A stretch of DNA of 64,000 nt, from the NCBI RefSeq assembly GCF_001984035.1, contig NZ_CP019449.1, positions 2,728,001 to 2,792,000 on the forward strand, read 5' to 3'. The DNA comes from Sphingopyxis sp. QXT-31 (GTDB lineage: Bacteria; Pseudomonadota; Alphaproteobacteria; Sphingomonadales; Sphingomonadaceae). The notes below the pieces were generated by a model. It was given only the letters and a program-made list of their open reading frames with translations, was not told where the DNA came from and made no database searches. Below, one piece after another: positions 25,684 through 34,431 of the stretch. The position numbers were made by a program, and so were the translations under genes. Each line of letters begins with the position of its first letter. Positions within the stretch are counted from its first letter, which is position 1.

Positions 25684-27276
25684 ATGGCCAGCCGGTCCCT
25701 CCCCCGCCGCTCGCCCGCCGCGGCGCTACCCGCCGACGACCGCATCCCCCTCCACGAGCGCGTCCGTTACCGCGGCCTCCTCATGGTCGCCGTCATGGGC
25801 GCGTCGATCATGCAGATCCTCGACACGACCATCGCCAATGTCGCGATCCCGCATATGCAATCGGCGCTGGGCGCGACGAGCGAGACGGTGACCTGGGTGC
25901 TCACCAGCTATATCCTGGCCAGCGCCATCGCGATGCCGATCACCGGCTGGCTCGCCGACCGCATCGGGCGGCGCGAATTGTTCCTCGCCGCGATCGTGGG
26001 GTTCATCATCACCTCGATGGCGTGCGGCGCGGCGCAGTCGCTCGAACAGATGGTCGCCTTTCGCTTCCTGCAGGGGATCAGCGCCGCCTTCATCGGGCCG
26101 CTGTCGCAGTCGGTGATGCTCGACATCAACCCGCCCGACAAACAGGCGCGCGCGATGTCGATCTGGGGCATGGGGATCATGATCGGGCCGATCCTGGGCC
26201 CGGTGCTCGGCGGCTGGCTGACCGAGAGCGTCAACTGGCGCTGGGTGTTCTACGTCAACCTGCCCGTCGGGCTGTTGACGCTGGCGATGATGTGGGCGCT
26301 GCTGCCCGCGACGCGCACCAGCGACCGCCGGTTCGACCTGTTCGGTTTCTCGATGCTCGCGCTGGGGCTCGCGTCGCTGCAGCTGATGCTCGACCGCGGC
26401 GCGCACCAGGACTGGTTCGACAGCGTCGAAATCTGGATCGAATGCGGCGTCGCCATCGCCTGCCTGTGGATGTTCGCGGTGCATCTGTTCACCTCGCGGC
26501 GCGATACCTTGTTCAACCGCGCCATGCTCGCCGACCGCAACCTCGTCACCGCGATGGGCTTCATGATCGTGATCGGCGTCGTGATGTTCGCGTCGATGGC
26601 GCTGCTGCCGCCGATGCTGCAGAATCTGTTCGGCTGGCCGGTGATCGATACCGGCGTCGTGCTCGCGGTACGCGGCATCGGCATCCTCGCGAGCATGTGG
26701 TTCGCGGGCCAGATGCTGGGCAGGATCGACGCGCGCTGGATGGTGGGTTCGGGATTGCTGATCGCGGCGCTGTCCTTGTGGCAGATGAGCCACTGGTCGC
26801 TGGAAATGGGGATGCAGCCGGTGATCGTCAGCGGCGTCGTCCAGGGGCTGGGCATGGGGCTGATCTTCATCCCGCTCAACACCATGGCCTTTGCGACGAT
26901 CGCGCCGCAGTATCGCACCGACGGGTCGAGCCTGCTCAACCTGCTACGCAGTATCGGCGCGTCGGTGGGGATTTCGACCGTCACCACCCTGCTAGGCGCG
27001 AATATCCAGACGAGCCACGAGGATCTGGTCGCGCATGTCACCAATAGCTCGACGAGCCTGCTCGACCCGTCGACCGCCGACCGCTTCGGCATCGCCGGCG
27101 ACGCCGCGATGGCGATGGTCAATGCCGAGATCAACCGCCAGGCGGCGATGGTCGCCTATATCGACGATTTCTGGCTGATGATGTGGGTGACGCTGGCGTC
27201 GATCCCGCTGGTGCTGCTGCTGCGCCCGCCCAAGCCGGGGGCCGATAAGGCGTCGGTGGCGGATATGGGGCATTAG
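25684..27276 (+). CDS. EmrB-type MFS multidrug transporter (DHA2, 14 TM)
   Basis: Proton-driven drug exporter of 530 residues. Motifs: D1-like LDTTIANVAIPHMQ in TM1, motif A GWLADRIGRRELF, and motif C GPILGPVLGGWL. Hydrophobic segments fit 14 membrane helices. Partners with the EmrA-like adaptor; no outer-membrane TolC-like channel is nearby. The first 25 residues (ASRSLPRRSPAAALP) are basic and may be cytoplasmic. Confidence 0.95.
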   Translation: MASRSLPRRSPAAALPADDRIPLHERVRYRGLLMVAVMGASIMQILDTTIANVAIPHMQSALGATSETVTWVLTSYILASAIAMPITGWLADRIGRRELFLAAIVGFIITSMACGAAQSLEQMVAFRFLQGISAAFIGPLSQSVMLDINPPDKQARAMSIWGMGIMIGPILGPVLGGWLTESVNWRWVFYVNLPVGLLTLAMMWALLPATRTSDRRFDLFGFSMLALGLASLQLMLDRGAHQDWFDSVEIWIECGVAIACLWMFAVHLFTSRRDTLFNRAMLADRNLVTAMGFMIVIGVVMFASMALLPPMLQNLFGWPVIDTGVVLAVRGIGILASMWFAGQMLGRIDARWMVGSGLLIAALSLWQMSHWSLEMGMQPVIVSGVVQGLGMGLIFIPLNTMAFATIAPQYRTDGSSLLNLLRSIGASVGISTVTTLLGANIQTSHEDLVAHVTNSSTSLLDPSTADRFGIAGDAAMAMVNAEINRQAAMVAYIDDFWLMMWVTLASIPLVLLLRPPKPGADKASVADMGH

Positions 27277-27278
27277 CG

Positions 27279-27704
27279 ATGGCGCGCGCGGAGCAGCAGG
27301 AGATCGCGATGCGGATCGTCATCGAGCAGCCGGTGGTCGGCGTACCGCACAGCCTGCAGGACAAGGACGGCGGGCCGCTCGATGCCAAAGCGTCGGTGGC
27401 GGGTGAGCCGCTGGTCTTCGATTTTGCGATCCGCGCCGGGCCGGGGCCGAAATTCTTCGGCGATCAGGTGCGGCGCGAGGGCCCGGTGCAGCGCTTCGTC
27501 TATATCCGCATCGGCGACCTCGCCGGCGATCATGCCTCGCCGTGGAGCCGGCGGATGAAGATCGACATCCACGATATCGGGCGGAATCTGCTTGATGCCG
27601 CCGCAAAGGACGGTCGGCAGATTGTGCTATCGGTCAACGGGACGGGCAAGGACGGCAAGCCGGCCTGCGCGACGGTGGCGGTGACGGGGCGGCGGCTGGT
27701 TTAG
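27279..27704 (+). CDS. DUF5990-family protein
   Basis: 141 residues beginning 3 nt after the transporter stop. Recognisable parts are IVIEQPVVGVPHSLQDKDG near the start, a central DFAIRAGPGPKFFGDQVRREGPVQRFVYIRIG and a Gly-rich end. Function is unknown; the close spacing could make it the last gene of the efflux operon. Confidence 0.75.
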   Translation: MARAEQQEIAMRIVIEQPVVGVPHSLQDKDGGPLDAKASVAGEPLVFDFAIRAGPGPKFFGDQVRREGPVQRFVYIRIGDLAGDHASPWSRRMKIDIHDIGRNLLDAAAKDGRQIVLSVNGTGKDGKPACATVAVTGRRLV

Positions 27705-27713
27705 CTCGCTACT

Positions 27714-27738
27714 GATCCTCCCCATTCCGGAGAGGATC
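27714..27738. repeat. Short solo hairpin, family-1-like ends
   Basis: GATCCTC ... GAGGATC (7-bp arms, 11-nt loop) just past the DUF5990 stop. It carries the same terminal sequence as the family 1 elements without the interior, and may serve as a terminator. Confidence 0.5.
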
Positions 27739-27834
27739 GGCTTTGTCGACCAACGCCCGAAACGGATCGCCGATAAGCCCACCTTTCATCGCCGCGCTAA
27801 CCAACTATTAACCGGCCGACTCCATCAAACCGGC

Positions 27835-28512
27835 ATGGCCATTTCCGGATATTTTCTGCCCGCGGCGCCCGGCGCCGACCGGCGTCAGGGCGGACGACGC
27901 AAGCTCAGCTTGCTCGCGAAAGGCGCGCGGCACGACGGCAAGGGCATCGACGTCCAGATCCACAATATCTCGGGCACCGGCCTGCTTTTCGAAAGCGACA
28001 TCAAGCTGGCGGCGGGCGACCGGATCGAGATCGAGCTGCCGCACGCCGGGGACATCACCGCGGTGGTGATCTGGGCGAGCGGGCGGCATTTCGGATGCCA
28101 GTTCGAGGGCCCGGTGTCGCGCGCGACGCTCAGCGCGGTCGAGCTCAAGAGCGCGACCGAGGCGCTCGCTGCCCCCGAAGCGACCGAAGAAACGGCCACG
28201 GGCCCCGCGGCCGACGAGCCCTTCGGTGACCGACTGCTGCGGCTGCGCACCAAGGCCGGGATAGACCGCGCCGACGTCGCGAAGCGCATGAACGTCAGTG
28301 CGGCATCGGTGCTCGGCTGGGAAAAGGGCCGCGTCCGCCCCAAACGCAGCCGGATGGCGGCGCTCGCGAAGATTTTGGGCGTGCCCCCCGCCGAACTGCT
28401 GGGCGAGGCGGCTTTTGACAAGGTGGCGGAGGCAATCGATCGCAGCCGCAAGGAGATCGCGCGCGCGGTCGGCGTGAGCGCCGACAAGGTGCGGATCATC
28501 GTCGAATATTAG
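27835..28512 (+). CDS. PilZ domain fused to an XRE-type HTH
   Basis: 225 residues. An N-terminal PilZ domain has the arginine-rich segment DRRQGGRRKLSLL (about 15-27) and HNISGTGLLFES (about 45-56), matching the RxxxR and (D/N)xSxxG cyclic-di-GMP-binding elements. A linker (about 105-128) leads to an XRE-like HTH: FGDRLLRLRTKAGIDRADVAKRMNVSAASVLGWEKGRVRP. This suggests a transcription factor responding to cyclic di-GMP. It is a single gene with no adjacent target visible. Ligand binding is inferred from motifs only. Confidence 0.85.
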   Translation: MAISGYFLPAAPGADRRQGGRRKLSLLAKGARHDGKGIDVQIHNISGTGLLFESDIKLAAGDRIEIELPHAGDITAVVIWASGRHFGCQFEGPVSRATLSAVELKSATEALAAPEATEETATGPAADEPFGDRLLRLRTKAGIDRADVAKRMNVSAASVLGWEKGRVRPKRSRMAALAKILGVPPAELLGEAAFDKVAEAIDRSRKEIARAVGVSADKVRIIVEY

Positions 28513-28575
28513 GGGTTGGGGGTTAGGGTCCGGTTCCGGACGGCCCTCCATCTCGCTTGGTTTGTTCCCGCCCCC

Positions 28576-29184
28576 TCAGCGGAAGAAACAATTCACCCCC
28601 GCGAACAACGCGTCGATCTTCGCGTCGTCGCCGGGCGCCGCGAACATGCCGCCGATGGCCTTCTCGCCCTCGCCCAAGCTAAACTCCTCGCCCAGCGTGC
28701 TGTCCTCGATCGCGATGAGCTTGACCGATGCCGCCGCCTTGGCGCGCGGGGTGCCGACCGCGATGCCGCTCATCGTCGAATAATTCTCCGCGCCGGGCTC
28801 GTTGCCGAGGAACCAGCCGGCGAATTTGCCGTCCTGGAAATTGAGCGTCATCGCGTCGTAGCGGGTGAAGTCCATCGGCCCCGCGCCGCATTCCGCGTTG
28901 CTGCTGCGGTCGCTCTCCTTGCCCATCACGCGGCCCAGCGCTTCCTCGGCCTGGACCCGCGGGACGCCGAAAGCGAGCAGGCTGGTCTTGCCGTTCGCCT
29001 TGTCGACGAAACGCAGGCCCTCGCCGTCGAGGCTGATCGCGGTGGTCGCGGCGGCGGGACCGTCGGCCCTGGCCTCGGGGACCGGGAGCGCGGCGGGCTC
29101 CTTCTCCGCGGGCGCGCTATCCGCGGCGGGTTTGCAGGCGGCGAGCAGGCCGATCAGAACGAGGGTGGTGAGATTGCGCATCAT
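28576..29184 (-). CDS. Putative lipoprotein, unknown function
   Basis: 202 residues with a lipoprotein signal (MMRNLTTLVLIGLLAAC; lipobox LAAC, lipidated Cys17). An Ala/Pro/Glu linker follows, then a compact domain (GLRFVDKANGKTSLLAFGVPRVQAEEALGRV) with Cys residues in NAECGAGPMDF and VNCFFR that may pair. No known family recognised. ATG 29184 overlaps the DUF2238 stop by 4 nt, so it ends a three-gene coupled operon. Confidence 0.8.
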   Translation of the reverse strand: MMRNLTTLVLIGLLAACKPAADSAPAEKEPAALPVPEARADGPAAATTAISLDGEGLRFVDKANGKTSLLAFGVPRVQAEEALGRVMGKESDRSSNAECGAGPMDFTRYDAMTLNFQDGKFAGWFLGNEPGAENYSTMSGIAVGTPRAKAAASVKLIAIEDSTLGEEFSLGEGEKAIGGMFAAPGDDAKIDALFAGVNCFFR

Positions 29185-29795
29185 CGGCTCCTGCGAAGAA
29201 CGGGGAGCAGCAATATCGCACCCAGGGCGGCGAGCGCCATATCCTTTTGCGCGTCCCAGATGTCGCCCTGCTGCCCGTTGTAGCGGTCGGCGGTCTCGCC
29301 CACCGCGACGATCGTGAGCAGCCATTCGAACATCTCGTAGAGGCACGAGATGGCGAGCACCCAGGCGAGGACGGTCAGCGCGGCGCCGCGCGTCGTCAGC
29401 CCGCCCCAGCGGCGGGCGATCTCGGCGACGGGGACGACCGACAGCGCGCCGAAGGCGAAATGGACGAGGCGGTCGTAGTGGTTGCGGGTCCAGCCCGTCG
29501 CGTCGGAGAGGCTGATGCCGGTCAGCGCGCGCGCCCAGTCGTCGTAGGGGACATTGCTGTAGGCGTAGCGGCCGCCGAGCGTGTGGAGCGCCAGGAAGAG
29601 CGCGATGCAGGCGAGCGACGCGGTCGAGAGCGGCCAGCGCCGCAGCAGCCAGGGCGAGGCGAGCAGGAAGGCGAGTGTCGGGATATGCTGGAGCAGCGCG
29701 ATCTCGGGATAGGGCTGCGCGATCTGGGCGAGCAGGAGCAGCGCCGCAAGGAGGCCGAGGAGGATTTTCTGCGCGCGCGGAAGGGCGGTGATCAC
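29181..29795 (-). CDS. DUF2238 (YjdF-like) membrane protein
   Basis: 204 residues with about six hydrophobic helices. The family signature NHYDRLVHFAFG and the late YEMFEWLLTIVAVG...YNGQQGDIWDAQKDMALAALG, with acidic residues inside helices, identify DUF2238. Function unknown. The start overlaps the DDAH stop (ATGA). Confidence 0.88.
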   Translation of the reverse strand: MITALPRAQKILLGLLAALLLLAQIAQPYPEIALLQHIPTLAFLLASPWLLRRWPLSTASLACIALFLALHTLGGRYAYSNVPYDDWARALTGISLSDATGWTRNHYDRLVHFAFGALSVVPVAEIARRWGGLTTRGAALTVLAWVLAISCLYEMFEWLLTIVAVGETADRYNGQQGDIWDAQKDMALAALGAILLLPVLRRSR

Positions 29796-30568
29796 CAGCG
29801 CAGCGACATGCAGCTGAGCCCCGCGTCGATGCGCGCGATCTGACGCGTCGCGAGCGGGCGGATCGCGAAGCCGCGCGAGGCGAGCAGCGCGTGGGTTGCG
29901 GTCCAGCGGTCGCCGACGAGGATGGTATCGTTGATACGCAGCAGGTTCGCCGCTTCTTCCTCGCCGGGGGGCGTCACGACGACCTCGAGCCCGGCGAATT
30001 GCGGGCAGCCGGCGAGCGCGGGGACGGCGAAGATCGTCTCGGCGTCGATCAGGCCGCAGCCGGTCTTGAAATGAAGCACGCCGGGTGGCGTGTCGGCGAT
30101 CTCGGCTTGGTAGCCGAGGTCGGCGAGCAGGCTGGCGAGCGCTTCGGCGCCGGCGCGGTCGGTGCGCGCCGACAGGCCGATGACGACGCGGTCGGCGAGA
30201 CGCAGCACGTCGCCGCCGTCGACATGACCTGCGGTGAGTTCGAGCAGTCGGTCGTGGTGCGCGGCGAGCGCTTCGCGGATATGGTCGACCTCGCCCGCGC
30301 GGGTGGCGGCCCCGGGGCGGAGCAGGATCGCGCCGTTAGCGAAAGTCAGCGCGACGTCCTCGACGAACAGCGCGTCGGGGAAGGCGTCGAGCGGCGGGAG
30401 GATGGTGAGGTCGAGGTCGAGGTCGCGGAGCGCCGAAACATAGGCATCATGCTCGGCGGCGAGGCCGGCGAAATCGGGGTCGGGGCCGCCGTCGGCGCGG
30501 ATGCCGTGGATGGCGGACGGAGCAGGGGTGCGGAGGAGGGCGTGGGTGAAGAGATGGGGGGCGGTCAT
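29792..30568 (-). CDS. Dimethylarginine dimethylaminohydrolase (DDAH)-like amidinohydrolase
   Basis: 258 residues from ATG 30568. Active-site segments are FVEDVALTF, HVDGGDVLRL (catalytic His) and GLSCMSLRW with the nucleophilic Cys near the C-terminus. The family hydrolyses methylarginines to citrulline and methylamines, or releases citrulline from related guanidines. First gene of the DDAH-DUF2238-lipoprotein unit. Exact substrate not determined by sequence. Confidence 0.88.
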   Translation of the reverse strand: MTAPHLFTHALLRTPAPSAIHGIRADGGPDPDFAGLAAEHDAYVSALRDLDLDLTILPPLDAFPDALFVEDVALTFANGAILLRPGAATRAGEVDHIREALAAHHDRLLELTAGHVDGGDVLRLADRVVIGLSARTDRAGAEALASLLADLGYQAEIADTPPGVLHFKTGCGLIDAETIFAVPALAGCPQFAGLEVVVTPPGEEEAANLLRINDTILVGDRWTATHALLASRGFAIRPLATRQIARIDAGLSCMSLRW

Positions 30569-30607
30569 ATCGTCGGCATAGCCCGAAGACTTCGCCATCG
30601 GCAATCC

Positions 30608-30744
30608 GATCCTCCCCAGGCGAAGCCATGGGGAGGTGGCAGCCCGAAGGGCTGACGGAGGGGTTTGGGCGCTACCGTCGAAACCCCTCCACCACGCCCT
30701 ACGGGCGCGGTCCCCCTCCCCAACGCTTCGCGATGGGGAGGATC
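30608..30744. repeat. Interspersed palindromic repeat family 1, copy B
   Basis: 137 bp bounded by GATCCTCCCC and GGGGAGGATC, with the shared internal blocks GGGGAGGTGGCAG, GCTGACGGAGGGG, CCCCTCCACCAC and GGTCCCCCTCCCCAACG. It fills the space between the asd stop (30753) and the DDAH start; both flanking genes are on the minus strand, so a terminator or attenuator role is possible. Confidence 0.85.
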
Positions 30745-30752
30745 TTGATGCC

Positions 30753-31778
30753 TCAGCCCTTCTTCAGATGTCGACGCCCCAGCAGCTCCGCAATCTGCAC
30801 CGCGTTCAAAGCCGCACCCTTGCGAAGGTTGTCGCTGACGCACCACAGGTTCAGGCCGTTATCGACCGTCGGATCATCCCGAACCCGCGACACGAAGGTC
30901 GCGAAGTCGCCGACGCATTCGACGGGGGTGATGTAACCACCGTCCTCGCGCTTGTCGTGGAGCACGACGCCCGGGGCCTCGCGCAGGATGCGCTGCGCAT
31001 CCTCGGCCGACAGCTCCTCCTCCATCTCGATGTTGATCGCTTCCGAATGGCCGACGAAGACGGGGACACGGACGCAGGTCGCGGTGACCTTGATCTTGGG
31101 ATCGAGGATCTTCTTCGTCTCGACGACCATCTTCCACTCTTCCTTGGTCGAGCCGTCGTCGAGGAACTTGTCGATGTGCGGGATGACGTTGAAGGCGATC
31201 TGCTTGGTGAACTTCTGCACGTCCTTTTCGTCGCCGACGAAGATCTGGCGCGTCTGGTTCCACAGCTCGTCCATACCCGCCTTGCCGGCGCCCGACACCG
31301 ACTGATAGGTCGAGACGACGACGCGCTTGATCGTCGCGGCATCATGCAGCGGCTTCAATGCGACGACCATCTGCGCGGTCGAGCAATTGGGGTTGGCGAT
31401 GATATTGCGCTTTTTATAGCCGTCGATCGCGTCGGGGTTCACCTCGGGCACAATCAGCGGCACGTCGGGGTCCATCCGGTAGAGCGAGCTGTTGTCGATC
31501 ACCACGCAGCCGGCCGCGGCGGCCTTGGGCGCATGGATCGCGGTTGCGTCGCTGCCGATCGCGAAGATCGCCATGTCCCAGCCGGTCCAGTCGAAATTGT
31601 CGATATTCTGGCATTTGGCGGTGCGGCCGGTGTCGCCGAGTTCGATATCGAGGCCCTGGCTGCGCGACGAGGCGACCAGCGCGAGTTCGTCGATCGGGAA
31701 TTCGCGTTCGAACAGGATGGCGAGCACTTCGCGCCCGACATTGCCCGTCGCGCCGGCGACAACGATACGATAACCCAT
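30753..31778 (-). CDS. asd: Aspartate-semialdehyde dehydrogenase
   Basis: Makes aspartate semialdehyde for lysine/DAP, threonine and methionine synthesis. 341 residues: GATGNVGRE cofactor loop at residues 9-17, VIDNSSLYRMD, catalytic Cys in NPNCSTAQM and substrate-binding GAGKAGMDEL. Complete and of normal length. The DAP pathway gene dapF lies at 44 kb but is not linked. Confidence 0.97.
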   Translation of the reverse strand: MGYRIVVAGATGNVGREVLAILFEREFPIDELALVASSRSQGLDIELGDTGRTAKCQNIDNFDWTGWDMAIFAIGSDATAIHAPKAAAAGCVVIDNSSLYRMDPDVPLIVPEVNPDAIDGYKKRNIIANPNCSTAQMVVALKPLHDAATIKRVVVSTYQSVSGAGKAGMDELWNQTRQIFVGDEKDVQKFTKQIAFNVIPHIDKFLDDGSTKEEWKMVVETKKILDPKIKVTATCVRVPVFVGHSEAINIEMEEELSAEDAQRILREAPGVVLHDKREDGGYITPVECVGDFATFVSRVRDDPTVDNGLNLWCVSDNLRKGAALNAVQIAELLGRRHLKKG

Positions 31779-31812
31779 GAAAACACTCCTCAGCGTGAAA
31801 CTTGAAATCTGG

Positions 31813-32430
31813 TCAGACCTTCCAGCGGAAATGGCCGGTCAGCGGGTGGTCGAACAAGGCGTCCTCTTCGCGGGCGCCGCGGCCGATATTGTGGATGATC
31901 AGCGGGCGGCCCGCGGTGGTGGTTCGGTCGGAGACGATGCCGGTGTGCGGAAAGCGCCCGCCGGTCATCGCGGTGAAGATATCGCCCGGTCGCCAGTCGG
32001 CGGGATCGCTGGAGACGGGGAGCCGCGCGCGCTGGCGCGTCCAATAGGTGGCAAGGTTGGGCACGCGGCGATGGTCGATGTTGCGGTCGGGCCGGCGCAA
32101 GCCCCAGTTTTTCGGATAGGCCCCAAAGTCGCCCTTCATGTCGGCGTTTACAAGGGCCTGGAGATCGACGCCGAACGCGTCGCGATAGGCGCGGATGAGG
32201 ACGTCGGTGCACACGCCCTTGGCGCGGTCGACGTCGCCGTTCGGGAAGGCGAGCATGGTGTAGGCCGGGTCATAGGCCAAGGTGACACCGACCTGCTTGC
32301 GGGCGGCCGCAACCAGCCGCTCGGCGGTGGTCGCCGCCGCCGCCCGGCCCGCCGGCCCCAGCGCCGCAAAGCACAGCCCCGCGCCGAGGACGGCGCGCCG
32401 GGAAAGCTGGAAGGACGCGGACTGATGCAT
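31813..32430 (-). CDS. DUF1287-family exported protein
   Basis: 205 residues with a Tat-type signal (SRRAVLGAGLCFAALG). DUF1287 landmarks: DRAKGVCTDVLIRAYR with Cys-Asp, NIDHRRVPNL, WRPGDIFTAM, HTGIVSD and IHNIGRG. The Cys/His arrangement resembles the NlpC/P60-like papain fold, so a periplasmic amidase role is plausible but unproven. Starts 22 nt after the rplS terminator. Confidence 0.85.
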   Translation of the reverse strand: MHQSASFQLSRRAVLGAGLCFAALGPAGRAAAATTAERLVAAARKQVGVTLAYDPAYTMLAFPNGDVDRAKGVCTDVLIRAYRDAFGVDLQALVNADMKGDFGAYPKNWGLRRPDRNIDHRRVPNLATYWTRQRARLPVSSDPADWRPGDIFTAMTGGRFPHTGIVSDRTTTAGRPLIIHNIGRGAREEDALFDHPLTGHFRWKV

Positions 32431-32451
32431 GGATTTGCGTTGCCCAAATGA

Positions 32452-32491
32452 AAAACGACCGGTTTCGCGCTTTGGCGGAACCGGTCGTTTT
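32452..32491 (-). terminator. Terminator of the vapBC-trmD-rplS unit
   Basis: Perfect 13-bp stem AAAACGACCGGTT / AACCGGTCGTTTT with a 14-nt loop. On the minus strand it is followed by TTTTT-CATTT. It lies 38 nt past the rplS stop. Confidence 0.9.
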
Positions 32492-32528
32492 GGAAAGCTG
32501 TTTTCGCTTGGGGTTGGGAAAGTGTCCC

Positions 32529-32906
32529 TTAGCCCTCGCTGGCTTCCGGCCGGTAATCGCGGCGCTCCGCAATACGCGCCGATTTACCGGTGCGGCCACG
32601 AAGATAATAAAGCTTCGCACGACGCACGGCACCCTTGCGGACGACGGTAATGCTGTCGATGTTGGGCGAATAGAGCGGGAAAACGCGCTCGACGCCTTCG
32701 CCGAACGACATTTTGCGCACGGTGAAGTTCGAGCCCATGCCCTTGTTCGAGCGCGCGATGCACACGCCTTCGAAATTCTGCACGCGGGTGCGTTCGCCTT
32801 CGACGACCTTCACACCGACCTTCAGCGTGTCGCCGGGGCGGAATTCGGGGATCGTCTTGCCGGCCTTGGCAATTTCTTCGGCTTCGATCGTCTGGATGAG
32901 GTTCAT
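32529..32906 (-). CDS. rplS: Ribosomal protein bL19
   Basis: 125 residues from ATG 32906: [43 protein letters not shown] and [19 protein letters not shown] are diagnostic of bL19, which sits at the subunit interface. Starts 5 nt after the trmD stop and is followed by a strong terminator. Confidence 0.98.
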   Translation of the reverse strand: MNLIQTIEAEEIAKAGKTIPEFRPGDTLKVGVKVVEGERTRVQNFEGVCIARSNKGMGSNFTVRKMSFGEGVERVFPLYSPNIDSITVVRKGAVRRAKLYYLRGRTGKSARIAERRDYRPEASEG

Positions 32907-32911
32907 GTCCT

Positions 32912-33649
32912 CTAGTCCTTTTCTTTTCGCCGCGCGCCAGAGGCAGGTCGGGCCCGAGCATCGATATGACGCTCCCAAAGGTCCGGCCTGCGTAACCGTG
33001 TCTGATCCTCCGCCTGTTGTTTCCGCCAGGCGGCGATCTTCGCATGATCCCCCGATCGCAGCACTTCGGGGATCGTGCGCCCTTCCCATGTCACAGGTCG
33101 GGTATAGTGCGGATATTCGAGCAAACCGTTCTCGAACGATTCGTCGTCACCGCTTGAAGTCGCGCCCATTACGCCGGGAATCAGCCGAATGCAAGCGTCG
33201 AGCAGCATCAGCGCCCCCATCTCGCCCCCCGACAGGATGATGTCGCCCATCGAGACCTGTTCGATCGGGCGCGCGTCGAAGATACGCTCGTCGAAGCCCT
33301 CGAACCGCCCACAGAGGATGATCGCGCCCGGCCCTGCGGCAAGGGTGCGCACCCGCGCCTGCGTAACCGGCGCCCCGCGCGGGGTCATGGCCAGGATCGG
33401 GAGGCCGGGATTCGCCGCCACGGCACGGTCGAGCGCCGCGGCGAGAATGTCGGCCTTCAGCACCATGCCCGCACCGCCACCCGCGGGCGTATCATCGACG
33501 GTGCGGTGCTTGTCGGTCGCGAAATCGCGGATCTGCACCGGCGCGCACGACCAGACGCCCGCCTCCAGCGCGCGCCCCGCCATGCTGTGTCCCAGCGGGC
33601 CGGGGAACATGTCGGGATAGAGGGTCAGCGGGACGGCGGCGAAGCTCAT
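32912..33649 (-). CDS. trmD: tRNA (guanine-37-N1)-methyltransferase
   Basis: Forms m1G37 in tRNAs and prevents +1 frameshifting; essential in most bacteria. 245 residues from ATG 33649 ([17 protein letters not shown]). The trefoil-knot SAM site is seen in [22 protein letters not shown] and the late [10 protein letters not shown]. The ATG overlaps the vapC stop as ATGA; normally rimM lies directly upstream. The chosen start gives the standard N-terminus; an ATG 12 nt upstream would also overlap vapC. Confidence 0.97.
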   Translation of the reverse strand: MSFAAVPLTLYPDMFPGPLGHSMAGRALEAGVWSCAPVQIRDFATDKHRTVDDTPAGGGAGMVLKADILAAALDRAVAANPGLPILAMTPRGAPVTQARVRTLAAGPGAIILCGRFEGFDERIFDARPIEQVSMGDIILSGGEMGALMLLDACIRLIPGVMGATSSGDDESFENGLLEYPHYTRPVTWEGRTIPEVLRSGDHAKIAAWRKQQAEDQTRLRRPDLWERHIDARARPASGARRKEKD

Positions 33650-34023
33650 GGCAGCGTCCAATTCTCGACCTTCAAGCCCGGAACGTCGGCGAAGTCGGCT
33701 TCGTTTGCTGTGACTAGGGCGATGCCTTGGGATAATGCGTGAGCAGCGATCAATCGGTCGTAGCTTCCCCGCTTGAACGGCAGCGCCGCGTAAGCCTGCG
33801 CGGCTTTATAATCGAAATCGAGCACCCGGACCTCTTCGACAAAAGCTTGCAGCTCGTCGAAGGCAGGGGACTTGCCACGTGTCGAACCATGCGCAACCTC
33901 GGCATAGGCGATGGCCGAGGTGACCAGGTCGCCCTCGTCGCACTCCCCCGCTCGCGACACCAGTCGGGCGTCGAGATTCATGACAAGCGCGATGATGGCA
34001 TCGCTATCAAGCAGATATTTCAC
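33646..34023 (-). CDS. vapC: VapC-type PIN-domain ribonuclease toxin
   Basis: 125 residues. The acidic PIN active site is readable: Asp6 (LLDSDAI), Glu42 (AYAEVAHG), Asp89 ([12 protein letters not shown]) and Asp110 near TANEAD. It lies downstream of an AbrB-fold antitoxin with ATGA overlap, the standard vapBC order. Known VapC toxins cleave tRNA or the sarcin-ricin loop. The 3' end overlaps the start of trmD, which is unusual and means the toxin and an essential tRNA methyltransferase share one message. Confidence 0.93.
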   Translation of the reverse strand: MKYLLDSDAIIALVMNLDARLVSRAGECDEGDLVTSAIAYAEVAHGSTRGKSPAFDELQAFVEEVRVLDFDYKAAQAYAALPFKRGSYDRLIAAHALSQGIALVTANEADFADVPGLKVENWTLP

Positions 34024-34385
34024 GCGCCATCATCCCCGTCGGCCTTGCCCACCAGCAGGGTTCGGTCCTCGAACAACCTGTCCTCAGGCGCGATCAGTTG
34101 CAGCCCCGTGGCCGATCCCGCGACCTTCGCGATATTGAATTTGCGTTTGGGCCGGTTGGCGGGCTCGTAGGAGAGAAATTGCCCGTCTTCGATAATCAGC
34201 TCCATTTCGGTTCCCGCCACCAATTTGGTGCCCGCCGGAATTCGCACCGCCAGCGAATTTCCCGATTTGAAGACTTTGACCTTGTGCCGCTTCTTTTCCG
34301 AAGACTTCAGCCATGGAGCGGAACCAAACACTCGATTCAAGGCGAACAGGCGCATGTCTTCATTCACTTCATTGCGCTTCGTCAT
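34020..34385 (-). CDS. vapB: VapB-type antitoxin, AbrB/SpoVT fold with N-terminal extension
   Basis: 121 residues from ATG 34385. The swapped-hairpin AbrB motif KVKVFKSGNSLAVRIPAG spans about residues 35-52. The C-terminal arm (about 75-121) would wrap VapC. A 34-residue N-terminal extension (TKRNEVNEDMRLFALNRVFG) is longer than in most VapB. Base composition of vapB is visibly less GC-rich than its neighbours, consistent with acquisition. It ends overlapping vapC. Confidence 0.88.
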   Translation of the reverse strand: MTKRNEVNEDMRLFALNRVFGSAPWLKSSEKKRHKVKVFKSGNSLAVRIPAGTKLVAGTEMELIIEDGQFLSYEPANRPKRKFNIAKVAGSATGLQLIAPEDRLFEDRTLLVGKADGDDGA

Positions 34386-34396
34386 GACACACTCCC

Positions 34397-34417
34397 GTAT
34401 ATACGATATGTATATAC
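34397..34417. promoter_or_regulatory. vapBC operator: twin GTATATAC palindromes
   Basis: GTATATAC-GATAT-GTATATAC: two identical self-complementary octamers, one centre-to-centre turn (13 bp) apart, 12 bp upstream of vapB. AbrB-type antitoxins autorepress from such sites. The AT-rich octamers may also supply the -10 region. Confidence 0.75.
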
Positions 34418-34431
34418 ATGATCGACCCCGG

